Below are positions 24,975-33,738 of a stretch of DNA of 64,000 bases, one piece after another (the stretch's first letter is position 1; every line of letters begins with the position of its first letter). Made by a program: the position numbers and the translations under genes. Source of the DNA: Spiractinospora alimapuensis (GTDB lineage: Bacteria > Actinomycetota > Actinomycetes > Streptosporangiales > Streptosporangiaceae); the NCBI RefSeq assembly GCF_018437505.1, contig NZ_CP072467.1:1922001-1986000 (forward strand), written 5' to 3'. The notes under the pieces are model-generated. The model saw nothing but the letters and a program-made list of their open reading frames with translations, was not told where the DNA came from and searched no databases.

Positions 24975-25757
24975 ATGCAGAATAAGCCCCTGTACCCTAT
25001 CCAGTCAGTGGACAATGCCCTCACGATGTTGCTGCTTCTGCGGTCGAGGGAGAAGCTGCGCATCACCGAGTGCGCGGAGGAGGTCGGCGTCGCGCCGTCC
25101 ACCGCGCACCGGCTGCTCGCCATGTTGGAATTCCACGGCCTGATCCAGCGGGAGCAGGACGCGCACAGTTTCCGGGCCGGCCCCGCGTTGCTCTCGCTCG
25201 GGTTGGCGTCGGTGCGGCGCCTCGACATCCGCCGGCGAGCGCGGCCGTACATGAAGCGGCTCGCCAGCGAACTGCGGGAGACGATCAGCCTTATCGTCTT
25301 GGAGGACGACCACGTCCGGTTCCTCGACGCGGTCGAGAGCCCACACGTGCTGCGGATCTCCGGACGGGTTGGCCTCTCCCTGCCCGCGCACCGCACGTCG
25401 GCGGGCAAGGCGATGCTGGCCACCCTCAGCACGGAACGTTTGCGCGAGCTCTACCCGGACGAGGAACTCTCCCACACCACCGAGTCCTCTCTCACCACCC
25501 GCTCCGAGCTGGAGGCGGAACTGGACCGAGTCCGGGCGGAGGGCTACGCGCTCAGCGAGGGCGAGAGCGACCCCGACACCGTCGCGATCGGCGTCGCCAT
25601 CGGTGGCGGGCTGGACCACGTCCAAGCCGGGCTCGGCATCGCGGCACCCACCAGCCGGAGCAACCCGGAGCTGTTGAAGGAGCGCGCGGTCGCCGCCGTC
25701 GCCGTCGCCAACGAACTGCGTGACGTCCTCGTGGACGACTCCGGACTCCCGTCGTGA
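24975..25757 (+). CDS. IclR family transcriptional regulator
   Basis: 260 residues. The N-terminal IQSVDNALTMLLLLRSREKLRITECAEEVGVAPSTAHRLLAMLEFHGLIQRE is the IclR winged helix. The effector domain follows (LRETISLIVLEDDHVRFLDAVESPHVLRISGRVGLSLPAHRTSAGKAMLA... GVAIGGGLDHVQAGLGIAAP). No ribosome site precedes ATG 24975, so it may be leaderless. No catabolic genes adjoin it: an HD hydrolase gene follows in the same direction, so its target is not evident from context. Confidence 0.9.
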   Translation: MQNKPLYPIQSVDNALTMLLLLRSREKLRITECAEEVGVAPSTAHRLLAMLEFHGLIQREQDAHSFRAGPALLSLGLASVRRLDIRRRARPYMKRLASELRETISLIVLEDDHVRFLDAVESPHVLRISGRVGLSLPAHRTSAGKAMLATLSTERLRELYPDEELSHTTESSLTTRSELEAELDRVRAEGYALSEGESDPDTVAIGVAIGGGLDHVQAGLGIAAPTSRSNPELLKERAVAAVAVANELRDVLVDDSGLPS

Positions 25758-25775
25758 CCAGCCGGGACGTCCCTC

Positions 25776-26234
25776 GTGCCATCCACTGATCACCCCATCC
25801 GCACCGTCGCCGACGCCGACGCCGTGGCCGCCGCCGCTCACGCCGGCCAGTCCGACAAGGCGGGACGACCCGCCATCGAGCACGTCCGCGCGGTCGCCGC
25901 CGCGCTGCGCGACCACGGCGAGCACGCCGAGATCGCCGGACTCCTGCACGACGTCGTGGAGGACACTCCCCTCACCACCGAGGAGCTCCGCCGCCGCCAG
26001 TGCCCCGAAGCCGTCGTGCGCGCGATCGACGCCGTGACCCGCCGCCCCGATGAGCCCTACCTCGACATGGTCGCCCGCGCGGCGGCCGATCCGCTGGGTC
26101 GCCTCGTCAAGCTCGCCGACAATGCCCACAACGCGGACGAGAGCCGACTTCGGCGGCTCGCCCCGGCCACGGCGGAACGGTTGCGCCGAAAGTACGCGGC
26201 CGCCCGCCAAATCCTCACCCGGGAACCCGCCTGA
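25776..26234 (+). CDS. HD-domain hydrolase, SpoT/MESH1-like
   Basis: 152 residues from GTG 25776. The HD signature is seen as AAHAGQSDKAGRPAIEHVRAVAAAL (first His), AGLLHDVVEDTPLTTEEL (HD pair) and LVKLADNAHNADES (final Asp region). This is the arrangement of the (p)ppGpp hydrolase domain of Rel/SpoT and of small alarmone hydrolases. No synthetase or regulatory domain is present. It might hydrolyse an alarmone or a related nucleotide; activity is inference. It lies 18 bp after the IclR gene, likely co-transcribed. The next 234 bp hold no convincing gene. Confidence 0.8.
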   Translation: MPSTDHPIRTVADADAVAAAAHAGQSDKAGRPAIEHVRAVAAALRDHGEHAEIAGLLHDVVEDTPLTTEELRRRQCPEAVVRAIDAVTRRPDEPYLDMVARAAADPLGRLVKLADNAHNADESRLRRLAPATAERLRRKYAAARQILTREPA

Positions 26235-26468
26235 ACAAGCACTCATCCACGGCGTCGGTGTGGTCCTCACGCTCCTCGACCTCGGGCGCCGATCGGGGGA
26301 CATCCGTCTCGTCGCGTCGTCGCCGCGCTGGCCGCTCGCGTGGGCGTCGCTCGCCGCCCAGGTTCGGGCCCAGACCTTCCAGAAGCGCCGCCCCTGAGCG
26401 ACACCCACGCACCCGTCGCCCGCCCCCACCTCCATCGAGCGTGACGCACCTCCAAAAGGTGGGTGTGC

Positions 26469-27119
26469 TCATTCACCTGCCTTAGCGTGGTCAACGCACA
26501 CCTGACGAACGAGGGTGTCGTAGACCCACTCCTGCCAACGCGGCGCCGACCACTCCCGTTCACGCGTGAACATCAGGAACAGCTCCGGACTGAGTAGCCC
26601 GTAGAGCACGTCCGCCACATCGGCGGCGGACAGGTCCGGGCGGATTCCCGGCTTGCCCAGCAAGGCCTCCGCCGTCGCCCGCTGCACCTCATATCGGGGG
26701 TCGCCGGGAGTGTCCCACAGCCCTTCCACGTCGGGGTCAACGGCGGTGGCGACGCGCAGCATCTCCACGATGCGGGCCACCCTGCCGAGCACCGCCGTCG
26801 TGCCCTCAACGTGCAACCACAGGTGCTCGTGCGCGGTCGACGCCGCGATCGCACCGCGGAACCACTCCCGGTCCATCGTGGCGACCGGCTCGTCGTCTCC
26901 GGCGATCGCGGTGTCCACGACCTCCTTCAGTAGCGCCCGCTTGTTGCCGAAGGTGAAGTAGATCGTCTGCACCGCCACCTCAGCGCGCTGCGCGATCCCC
27001 TGCAGCGTGGTGACTCCGTAGCCGTCGGCCACGAACATCTCCTCGGCCGCCCGCACCACCCGCCGCCGCGTCTGACGCGCCTTCTCCGTCCGCTTCTGCC
27101 TGCCCTTGACCTCAGCCAT
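26469..27119 (-). CDS. TetR family transcriptional regulator
   Basis: 216 residues. TRRRVVRAAEEMFVADGYGVTTLQGIAQRAEVAVQTIYFTFGNKRALLKEVVDTAI is a textbook TetR DNA-binding domain; the C-terminal ligand domain is unassigned. ATG 27119 has no ribosome site, and a TATACT (-10) read on the minus strand at 27131-27126 lies seven bases away, so the message is probably leaderless. The gene is divergent from two tandem methyltransferases, and the gap holds a nested double palindrome that should be its operator. Confidence 0.9.
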   Translation of the reverse strand: MAEVKGRQKRTEKARQTRRRVVRAAEEMFVADGYGVTTLQGIAQRAEVAVQTIYFTFGNKRALLKEVVDTAIAGDDEPVATMDREWFRGAIAASTAHEHLWLHVEGTTAVLGRVARIVEMLRVATAVDPDVEGLWDTPGDPRYEVQRATAEALLGKPGIRPDLSAADVADVLYGLLSPELFLMFTREREWSAPRWQEWVYDTLVRQVCVDHAKAGE

Positions 27120-27133
27120 TTTCTTAGTATAAG

Positions 27134-27178
27134 TCTAGAGTTCTTCACTAGAGTGTAACTCTAGTGGGTGACTCTAGA
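27134..27178. promoter_or_regulatory. Nested double palindrome, probable TetR operator
   Basis: The inner pair ACTAGAGT (27147-27154)/ACTCTAGT (27158-27165) and the outer pair TCTAGAGT (27134-27141)/ACTCTAGA (27171-27178) share exactly the same centre, base 27156. Four ACTCTAG half-sites in one symmetric block suggest two TetR dimers binding together, as known for QacR. It overlaps the probable leaderless promoter of the regulator and lies just before the methyltransferase ribosome site. Confidence 0.75.
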
Positions 27179-27190
27179 TTGGAGGTTCCT

Positions 27191-28033
27191 ATGGTCACGG
27201 TCGCGAATCCGTCGCAGGAGGAAGCCTGGAACGGCTGGGAGGGGCAGGCCTGGGCAGCGCACGCCGCACGGTTCGACGCCATGCTGGGCGGATTCAACGA
27301 ACCACTCTTCGCCGCCGCTTCGATCGACCCAACGGACCGGGTGGTGGACCTGGGCTGTGGCACCGGGCAGACCACGCGGCTGGCCGCCTCCCGCGCCGTC
27401 CGGGGACGCGCGTTGGGGATCGACCTGTCAACCCCGATGCTCGACCACGGACGCGCGACAGCCGAACGCGAAGGACTGGACAACATCGCCTTCGAGAAGG
27501 GCGATATCCAGGTCTATCCCTTTCCCGAGCATTGCTTCGACGTCGCCATCAGCCGTGGCGGGGTCATGTTCTGCGATGACCTGACGGCTGCCTTCACCAA
27601 TATCCGCGGCGCGCTACGTCCCGGAGGGCGACTGGCGATGATCACAGCAGTCCACGACCCCGACGGTGAGGAGAGTCGTGCGACCGCCGCGCTCGCTCCC
27701 CACATGACCTCTCCGTCACCGGCGGCGGTCGGCATGATGTCTCTCGCGGAGCCGAGACGAATTCACGACGTCCTCGCTGGCTCCGGATTCTCCGACGTGT
27801 CGGTGACCTCGTGCGAGGCCGAGATGCGTCTCGGCGCGGATGCGGCCGACGCGGCCGATTTCCGACTCTCCCTCCCGCCGGTGGCGCACAACCTCCGCAC
27901 CATCGATCCCGCGCGACACGCACGACTGCGCGCGGAACTACGCGCCGGGTTCCTTCCGCACGAGACCCCGACCGGAGTCCTGGTGCGGGGGACCGTGCTC
28001 CTCACCACTGCCTCGGCACCAACCAACCTCTGA
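27191..28033 (+). CDS. SAM-dependent methyltransferase, class I
   Basis: 280 residues from ATG 27191, which follows GGAGG at 27181; the longer in-frame start lies inside the operator. Motif I is VVDLGCGTGQTTRLAA (residues about 56-71), then GIDLSTPMLDHGR (acidic residue after strand 2), GDIQVYPFPEHCFDVAISRGGVMFCDD (motif post-II) and LRPGGRLAMI (motif III). The substrate is unknown. It is paralogous to the next gene, sharing the opening AWNGWEG/AWNGYEG. Under control of the divergent TetR, both may modify a toxic small molecule or lipid. Confidence 0.88.
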   Translation: MVTVANPSQEEAWNGWEGQAWAAHAARFDAMLGGFNEPLFAAASIDPTDRVVDLGCGTGQTTRLAASRAVRGRALGIDLSTPMLDHGRATAEREGLDNIAFEKGDIQVYPFPEHCFDVAISRGGVMFCDDLTAAFTNIRGALRPGGRLAMITAVHDPDGEESRATAALAPHMTSPSPAAVGMMSLAEPRRIHDVLAGSGFSDVSVTSCEAEMRLGADAADAADFRLSLPPVAHNLRTIDPARHARLRAELRAGFLPHETPTGVLVRGTVLLTTASAPTNL

Positions 28034-28058
28034 CGACGCAGACGAAAGGCCATCCGCC

Positions 28059-28895
28059 ATGGAGATCGTGAACACGCGGCAAGCCGCGGCCTGGAACGGT
28101 TACGAGGGAACGCACTGGGCGCGACACCAGAAGCAGTACGACGACGTCAACAGTGGCTACAACGAACCTCTCCTCGCCGCCGCCGCGATCCAGCCCTACG
28201 ACCAGGTGCTGGATGTCGGCTGCGGGAACGGGGAGTCCACCCGCCTGGCCGCGCGGCGGGCGGTCCATGGGCACGTCACCGGGTTGGACCTGTCGGGCCC
28301 CATGCTGGAGCGCGCCCGGGTGACGGCGGTGCGCGAGGGGGTGGACAACGTCAGCTTCCTGCATGGAGACGCTCAGGTCTACCCGATCCCCGAGCGGAGC
28401 TTCGACGTGGCCATCAGCAGGTTCGGCATCATGTTCTTCGCGGCGGCCGTCGCCGGTTTCACCAACATCGCCCGCGGTCTACGTCCGGGCGGCCGGGTCG
28501 CCTTCCTCGCGATGGGCACCGACCCGTTGGACGGCCTTCAGGTGCTCTTCCGTCGCATCTCCGGCGACCTACCGGGGATCGGCCCGTCCGACGACAGGGG
28601 CGGCCCGCTGTCGTTGTCCGACCCGGCCTACGTCCGCGAGGTCCTGGGTGCCGCGGGGTTCCGCGGCATCACCAGCACCCGCGTCGACGCCGACCAGTAC
28701 TGGGGGGACGACGCGGACGCCGCGACCGAGTTCCTGTGGGGCTGGGGCCCGGTCCGCCACCACTGGTCGTCGGCGGACTCGGCGAGGGCGACACGCGCCC
28801 ACACCACCCTGCGCGCCGCCATGGAGGACTACGCGACGCCCGACGGCGTCCGCCTCCCCTCGCACGGCTGGCTCGTGACCGCCGAACGGGGGTGA
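28059..28895 (+). CDS. SAM-dependent methyltransferase, class I (tandem paralogue)
   Basis: 278 residues from ATG 28059 (GAAAGG upstream), 25 nt after the first paralogue. It shares the layout AAWNGYEGTHWARHQKQYDDVNSGYNEPLLAAAAI, motif I VLDVGCGNGESTRLAARRA, GLDLSGPMLERAR, GDAQVYPIPERSFDVAISRFGIMFF and LRPGGRVAFLA. A Trp-rich segment ATEFLWGWGPVRHHW near residue 225 is not in the first copy, so substrate or regiochemistry probably differs. A tandem duplication followed by divergence is the simplest origin. A 15-bp terminator stem follows. Confidence 0.88.
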   Translation: MEIVNTRQAAAWNGYEGTHWARHQKQYDDVNSGYNEPLLAAAAIQPYDQVLDVGCGNGESTRLAARRAVHGHVTGLDLSGPMLERARVTAVREGVDNVSFLHGDAQVYPIPERSFDVAISRFGIMFFAAAVAGFTNIARGLRPGGRVAFLAMGTDPLDGLQVLFRRISGDLPGIGPSDDRGGPLSLSDPAYVREVLGAAGFRGITSTRVDADQYWGDDADAATEFLWGWGPVRHHWSSADSARATRAHTTLRAAMEDYATPDGVRLPSHGWLVTAERG

Positions 28896-28909
28896 GCACC
28901 CATCACACC

Positions 28910-28948
28910 GGACACGGCCTCCGGCCCCCTCCTCCGGAGGCCGTGTCC
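28910..28948. terminator. Strong terminator after the methyltransferase pair
   Basis: GGACACGGCCTCCGG (28910-28924) and CCGGAGGCCGTGTCC (28934-28948) form a perfect 15-bp stem with a 9-nt loop, 14 bp after the stop. It separates this operon from the convergent transporter gene. Confidence 0.85.
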
Positions 28949-29006
28949 TCTCGCCATCGATCCGCCACGTCCGCGGACCGTCGTGAGGTGCGGGTGCTCC
29001 TCCGGT

Positions 29007-30371
29007 TCAACGAGCCTCGGACACCGGAGTCTCGGCCGCCGGGGACAGGTCAGTGCTTCCCGGGCGCGGCCCCTCGTCGGTGTAGACGAGCTTGTTCCGA
29101 AGTCCGTACAGGCACACCGTGGTGATCGTGGCGACGACGGCGATGTAGAGGCAGATCAGCCACGGGGACTCCCCGCCGCGAATGAGGAGGAAGGTGAGGA
29201 TCATGGGGGTGAGTCCGCTGGAGACGATGCTGGCGAACTGGAAGACGACCGAGATCCCGCTGTAGCGGACCCGGGCGTCGAACAGTTCGGAGTAGAGCGC
29301 TCCCTGGGGGGCGAACATCAGTGGGTAGGCGATCCCGAAGACGACGATCAGGACCAGGGTGACGACCAGGAAGGAGCCGGTCTCGAACAGGAAGAAGGAG
29401 GGGAACGCGACCAGCGCGAGCACGACGGAACCGACGCCGTAGACGCGGGCTCGGCCGACGATGTCGGACGTCAGTCCCCACAGTGGGATGAAGAAGACGC
29501 CGAACACGGCCGCGATGGTGACGGCGATGAGGACGGAGTCCTCGGTCATCCCCTGCTGCGCCGTGAGGTAGCTGACGGAGAACACTGCCCAGGTGTTGAA
29601 GGCGACACCCTCGGCCCACTTGGTTCCCATGGCGAGCAGGATCGGGGTCTTGGGCGTCTTCATCAGTTCCTTGAGCGGGGCCTTGGCGACCTCGCCGCTG
29701 TCCTTCAGTTCACGGAAGGCCGGGCTGTCCATCAGTTTCAGCCGAATCGCGAGGCCCACGACGATGAGCACGACGGAGAACAGGAAGGGGATGCGCCATC
29801 CCCAGGCGAGCATCTGTTCGTGCGTGGTGGACAGGGTGAGTACGGCGAACACACCGGTGGAGAGAACGAGGCCGACGGGGACCCCGATCTGTGGCCAACT
29901 GCCGTAGAGGCCGCGGCGGTTGCGCGGAGCGTACTCGACCGCGAGGAGCACCGCGCCGCCCCACTCGCCCGCGATCGCGATTCCCTGGGCGATCCGCAGG
30001 ATCATCAGCAGGAGCGGCGCCCACACGCCGATGGAGGCGTAGGAGGGCAGGAGGCCGATGAGCGCGGTACAGATCCCCATGATCATCATGGTGGTGACCA
30101 GTGCCGACTTCCGTCCGATGCGGTCACCGTAGTGGCCGAAGATGAGCGCGCCCACCGGTCGACCGATGTAGCCGACGGCGAAGGTCCCGAAGGCGAGCAG
30201 GATGCCGACGAGTGGGTCGCTCTCGGGGAAGAAGACCACGTTGAAGACGAGTCCGGCCGCGAGGCCGTAGATGAAGAAGTCGTACCACTCGATCGTCGTC
30301 CCGACCGCTGACGCTAACGCTGCCGTCCGTCGCTGCTTGGCGGACGGTTCCGTCCCAGATACCCCAGACAC
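29007..30371 (-). CDS. MFS transporter, metabolite:H+ symporter (MHS) family
   Basis: 454 residues, GTG 30371 with AGAGGGAACCC upstream. ALASAVGTTIEWYDFFIYGLAAGLVFN, GRPVGALIFGHYGDRIGRKSALV (motif A) and RIAQGIAIAGEWGGAVLLAVEYAP are diagnostic for the MHS family, which imports aromatic acids, citrate, shikimate, betaine or dicarboxylates with protons. Twelve membrane helices. It lies at the end of a minus-strand pair with the NicX-like gene and belongs to the 29-37 kb catabolic island, so it should bring in that pathway's substrate, probably an organic acid or zwitterion. Confidence 0.92.
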   Translation of the reverse strand: MSGVSGTEPSAKQRRTAALASAVGTTIEWYDFFIYGLAAGLVFNVVFFPESDPLVGILLAFGTFAVGYIGRPVGALIFGHYGDRIGRKSALVTTMMIMGICTALIGLLPSYASIGVWAPLLLMILRIAQGIAIAGEWGGAVLLAVEYAPRNRRGLYGSWPQIGVPVGLVLSTGVFAVLTLSTTHEQMLAWGWRIPFLFSVVLIVVGLAIRLKLMDSPAFRELKDSGEVAKAPLKELMKTPKTPILLAMGTKWAEGVAFNTWAVFSVSYLTAQQGMTEDSVLIAVTIAAVFGVFFIPLWGLTSDIVGRARVYGVGSVVLALVAFPSFFLFETGSFLVVTLVLIVVFGIAYPLMFAPQGALYSELFDARVRYSGISVVFQFASIVSSGLTPMILTFLLIRGGESPWLICLYIAVVATITTVCLYGLRNKLVYTDEGPRPGSTDLSPAAETPVSEAR

Positions 30372-30465
30372 GGGTTCCCTCTTTCACTCGGGCGTCGTCC
30401 AAAGATTCCGTGCCCCCGAGGTGTACGGCGGGCACGATTCGTCACGGGTTCAGGGCCGCGGGCGC

Positions 30466-31440
30466 TCAGGAGTCGACCAGTTGGCCGTCGCGCATGAGGG
30501 TGACGCCGTCGATCTCGATCGACGGCTCCCGGAACACCATGTCCACGTGGATTCCGGCGTGCACGATGTCGATTCCCGGATCGGCCGGTGTCGTGCCGAC
30601 CGCGATGTGGGCGGTCCCGTAGCAGGATTCCGCGCTGGTCACGTTGTCGATCATCATGGCCGCGTCGTTCATGCCGATGCCGAGTTCGGAGACCTCGAAG
30701 GCGTGTGGGCTGCCGGTGTCCCGCAGGATCCTGGTGAGTTCCTCGGCCCGCGGGGAGCCGCTGATGCGCTCGGCGCGCCCGTTCGCGACCTCCACGGTGA
30801 ACGGTTCGTCGATGAGTCCGAGCTCGACACAGTAGGCGTCGACGACGATGGTCCCCTGGGTGGATCCCCGAACGGGGATGACGCCGGCTTCCAGGCAGGG
30901 TGGGGCGCCGAACTCCCCCGGATTCGTGGCGAGGCCGGTGAGGGCTCGTCCTGGTCGCCCCTCAGCGGACAGCGTGACGTCGGTGCCGGCCTTGGTGGTG
31001 AGCCGGATCGTGGTGGCGGAGGTAATGAGTTCGGCGATCCGCTCGATGCGGGGTGCGAGGGCGTTGAAGTCGGCGTACACCGCTCCGGGGCCGGCTAGCA
31101 TTGCCTCGTCGATGTCCCCGACGAACAGGTACCGCAGTCCGTTTCGTTGTCCGCTCTGGCGCGCCTCGCTGTGCTGGACGAACTGGGTCGTCAGCTCGAT
31201 GACCACGTCGGCGCCCGTGATCCCGGCGGCCGCGACCGGAGAGGGTTGGGATCGTGCCACCTCCTGACGCCGCATCTGGACGATGGTGACCTCGCCGCCT
31301 CGGCGTTCGACCGCGTCACGGAAGACGTCACACACTCCGGCCTGCAGCCCGTCGTCGGTCAGGATGAGCACCTGCTCACCAGCCCGGATGCCGGCGCACT
31401 CGACCAGCCGGTCGGCGCCCTGTCGTGCCTGTTCCCTCAT
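30466..31440 (-). CDS. NicX/M29 aminopeptidase-like protein, paralogue 1
   Basis: 324 residues, ATG 31440. The layout (AGIRAGEQVLILTDDGLQAGVCDVFRDAVERRGGEVTIVQM... ELGIGMNDAAMMIDNVTSAESCYGTAHIAVG... DIVHAGIHVDMVFREPSIEIDG) is that of the M29-aminopeptidase-like family that includes 2,5-dihydroxypyridine 5,6-dioxygenase NicX. Candidate metal ligands are Glu in SELGIGMN, His in GTAHIAVG and His/Asp in IHVDMVF. It may be an iron dioxygenase or a metallopeptidase-type hydrolase. A second, diverged copy lies at 33739. GntR-type sites precede it. Confidence 0.75.
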   Translation of the reverse strand: MREQARQGADRLVECAGIRAGEQVLILTDDGLQAGVCDVFRDAVERRGGEVTIVQMRRQEVARSQPSPVAAAGITGADVVIELTTQFVQHSEARQSGQRNGLRYLFVGDIDEAMLAGPGAVYADFNALAPRIERIAELITSATTIRLTTKAGTDVTLSAEGRPGRALTGLATNPGEFGAPPCLEAGVIPVRGSTQGTIVVDAYCVELGLIDEPFTVEVANGRAERISGSPRAEELTRILRDTGSPHAFEVSELGIGMNDAAMMIDNVTSAESCYGTAHIAVGTTPADPGIDIVHAGIHVDMVFREPSIEIDGVTLMRDGQLVDS

Positions 31441-31465
31441 CGGGCCACCCCTAAGATCATTTGGT

Positions 31466-31510
31466 CTTTGGTCAGGCCAAAGTAAAGTAGTAGCCTTGTA
31501 TGGTCAAGAC
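31466..31510. promoter_or_regulatory. Probable GntR operators in divergent promoter
   Basis: CTTTGG (31466-31471) and CCAAAG (31477-31482) form a perfect inverted repeat around TCAGG, and TATGGTCAAGAC lies at 31499-31510. Both contain TGGTC and resemble the paired sites at 34752 and 34837. They sit between the NicX-like gene and the GntR gene and probably control both. Confidence 0.55.
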
Positions 31511-31590
31511 TTTGATTGTTAAATCCCGGGACATGTTGATCTTCGGCCACATCACGTCGTTCCAGCGCACACGGAAAGGATGGCCCTGCC

Positions 31591-32328
31591 ATGGATCTGG
31601 AGTTGGAGCCGGTAGACCGCGCACCAACCTATGAGGTCGTCATATCGCGCTTGAAGAACGAGATCCTCTCCGGTCGACTCCGGGCCGGCGATCGACTGCC
31701 GGGCGAGCGTGCCCTCTCCGAGCAGCTCGGGGTGTCCCGAGCGTCGGTACGTGAGGCGGTTCGCGCCCTGCAGGCGTTCGAGATCGTCCAGGCCCGCCCG
31801 GGCAACAGCCCCACCTCCGGGCTCACGATGACGGCACGCCCCCGCATCGCCCTGTCGAACCTCTTCCGGTTGCACGTCGGGTTGGCCAGCTACTCCGTCG
31901 AGGAGGTGATGGCGGTGCGGGTCGGTCTGGAGACGCAGGCCATGCTGACCCTGGCGGAGAAGACCGACCTCGACCTCGCGGGCCTCCACGCGTTGCTCGA
32001 CCGCATGTCCGACCCGGAGATCACACCCGAGACGGCGCAGGACCTCGACGCCGAGTTCCACCTCTCCTTGGCGTCGCAGACCAACAACCACCTCATCGCC
32101 GACATGATGCAGGCGCTGCGCGACGCCATCGCCGCCCCGATGCTCGCCTCGTTCAAGGCCCAACCCGACTGGCCCTCGTTCTGCGCCACGATCGTCGAGG
32201 AGCATCGATCCATCCTGCGCGCCCTGGAGGCCCGCGACGGCCGATTGGCGGCGCAGTTGACGCGTGACCACGTCGAGGGCTTCTACCCGGCGGTGACGGA
32301 CTCGCAGGAGCCCGACTCCACGCGGTAG
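31591..32328 (+). CDS. GntR family regulator, FadR (FCD) subfamily
   Basis: 245 residues. YEVVISRLKNEILSGRLRAGDRLPGERALSEQLGVSRASVREAVRALQAFEIVQARPG is the GntR winged helix; the FCD effector domain follows (VEEVMAVRVGLETQAMLTLAE... DLDAEFHLSLASQTNNHLIADMMQAL... EEHRSILRALEARDG). The Asp/His residues (D..FH, H in EEHRSI) that bind a metal in FCD domains are present. It lies in the middle of the catabolic island, and sites of one TGGTC-type motif stand before both outward operons, so it probably controls the whole island in response to a pathway acid. Confidence 0.9.
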   Translation: MDLELEPVDRAPTYEVVISRLKNEILSGRLRAGDRLPGERALSEQLGVSRASVREAVRALQAFEIVQARPGNSPTSGLTMTARPRIALSNLFRLHVGLASYSVEEVMAVRVGLETQAMLTLAEKTDLDLAGLHALLDRMSDPEITPETAQDLDAEFHLSLASQTNNHLIADMMQALRDAIAAPMLASFKAQPDWPSFCATIVEEHRSILRALEARDGRLAAQLTRDHVEGFYPAVTDSQEPDSTR

Positions 32329-32358
32329 TGCCTCCGGAGACCCAGCGGGGGCCGGGTC

Positions 32359-32387
32359 GGGGGTGGTGATCATCGATCGCCACCCCC
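32359..32387. terminator. Hairpin between convergent GntR and aminotransferase genes
   Basis: GGGGGTGG (32359-32366) pairs with CCACCCCC (32380-32387) across a 13-nt loop, between the GntR stop and the stop of the convergent aminotransferase gene. Confidence 0.7.
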
Positions 32388-32401
32388 GGCTCCCCCTCAT
32401 C

Positions 32402-33715
32402 TCAGGGTCGAACCGCGGCGTCGAGTGCCCGGCCGAGCATGGCGAGGGCGGCCGCCGCGTCGTCGGTGGAGAGCGTAGTGGGCGGCATGAGGCGCAACAC
32501 GTTCTTGTGGACCCCACAGGGGATGATGAGCAGGCCTTCCTCCGCGGCCCGTCGGCACGTGGCGGCCAGGACGTCGCTCGCCGGGCTCCCGTCGGGATGG
32601 CGGAGCTCCACCCCGAGCATCAGCCCGAGGCCGCGGACGTCGCTGCGCAACGGAAGGTCGGTCACCAGGGCCTCGAGACCCGCCCGGAGCCGCGTCCCCT
32701 GGCGCCGGGCGTTGTCGAGACCGCCGTCCCGCAGGACGTCGAGCACGCCCAGCGCGGCGGCGCAGGCGACGGGGTTCCCGCCGAAGGTCCCACCATGTGC
32801 CCCGGCGGGCCACCGGTCCATCAGCTCGGGGGTGCCCACGATCGCGGACAGTGGGAGTCCGTTGGCGATGCCCTTGGCGAGGACGAGCACGTCAGGCCGC
32901 ACGTCCATGTGTTCGTAGGCGAACATCGCTCCCGTACGCCCGAATCCGGTCTGGATCTCGTCGAAGATCAACGCGATGCCGTGCGCGGAACACCGTTCTC
33001 GCAGCCCGCGGAGGAACTCCACGGGTGCGGGCTGGTACCCGCCCTCGCCCTGGACCGGTTCGACCACCAGTGCCGCGACCTCGTTCGCGGGCACCACGAG
33101 CTCGAACAGCTCGTCCAGCTCGGCCAGACACCGCGCGCTCTCGGCGGCGGGGGTCGAGTGCTGGTTGAACGGGTCGGGGAAGGCCACGTGCTGGATCGTG
33201 GGGAGGGCGGCGAGGTAACCGGCCCTGTAGTTGGCGCTCGAGGCGGACAGTGCCGTGGTGGTGAGCGTGCGCCCGTGGAACCCGCCCTTGAAGGCGATGA
33301 GGCCGTTGCGTCCGGTCGCCCGCATGGCGAGCTTGACTGCGGACTCCAGCGCCTCGGCTCCACTGTTGCCGAAGAACACCTTGCGGTCGGGGTGCACGAG
33401 ACCGACGAGCCGTTCCGCGAGCTCCACGTAGCTGGGGTAGACACCGATGTTGTGCCCGGCGTGTACGAGGGTCGCCATCTGTTCCTGGATCCTGCGCATC
33501 ACCACGGGGTTGCCGTGTCCCACGTTGGTGACGGCGACCCCGCTGGCGAAGTCGAGTAGCTGTCGGCCGTCGTCGGTCTCGACGCGCGTGCCCTCGGCGC
33601 GCACGAAGGCGAGGTCGGTGTGGCGGGCCGCGGCAGGGGGGAACACCGCCCGGGCTCGTTCCGTGAGTCCACCGGACCGGAGTTCGCGGCCGTGTTCCAG
33701 CGCTGTGTCAGTCAT
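32402..33715 (-). CDS. Class III pyridoxal-phosphate aminotransferase (GabT-like)
   Basis: 437 residues from ATG 33715 with GGAG upstream; an in-frame GTG 24 bp earlier overlaps the neighbouring stop. Landmarks are VAVTNVGHGNPVVMRRIQEQ, FFGNSGAEALESAVKLAM (phosphate loop), AFKGGFHGRT, LIFDEIQTGFGRTG (PLP ring Asp) and DVLVLAKGIANGLPL (Schiff-base Lys in LAKG). The family transfers omega-amino groups, e.g. from 4-aminobutyrate, to a keto acid. In this island it probably removes the amino group from the imported compound or its ring-opened product. It starts 23 bp after the stop of the NicX-like paralogue 2. Confidence 0.9.
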   Translation of the reverse strand: MTDTALEHGRELRSGGLTERARAVFPPAAARHTDLAFVRAEGTRVETDDGRQLLDFASGVAVTNVGHGNPVVMRRIQEQMATLVHAGHNIGVYPSYVELAERLVGLVHPDRKVFFGNSGAEALESAVKLAMRATGRNGLIAFKGGFHGRTLTTTALSASSANYRAGYLAALPTIQHVAFPDPFNQHSTPAAESARCLAELDELFELVVPANEVAALVVEPVQGEGGYQPAPVEFLRGLRERCSAHGIALIFDEIQTGFGRTGAMFAYEHMDVRPDVLVLAKGIANGLPLSAIVGTPELMDRWPAGAHGGTFGGNPVACAAALGVLDVLRDGGLDNARRQGTRLRAGLEALVTDLPLRSDVRGLGLMLGVELRHPDGSPASDVLAATCRRAAEEGLLIIPCGVHKNVLRLMPPTTLSTDDAAAALAMLGRALDAAVRP

Positions 33716-33738
33716 TGGTCGCTCCGACTCCCGTGCCA

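Noticed and set aside
26215-26472. 85-residue minus-strand frame after the HD hydrolase
   Set aside because: It is preceded by a GGAGG only by chance of composition; Arg/Gly-rich, no homology pattern.
28983-30311. 442-residue plus-strand frame opposite the MHS transporter
   Set aside because: Glu/Asp/Gly-rich shadow of a membrane-protein gene; no ribosome site and no recognisable domain.
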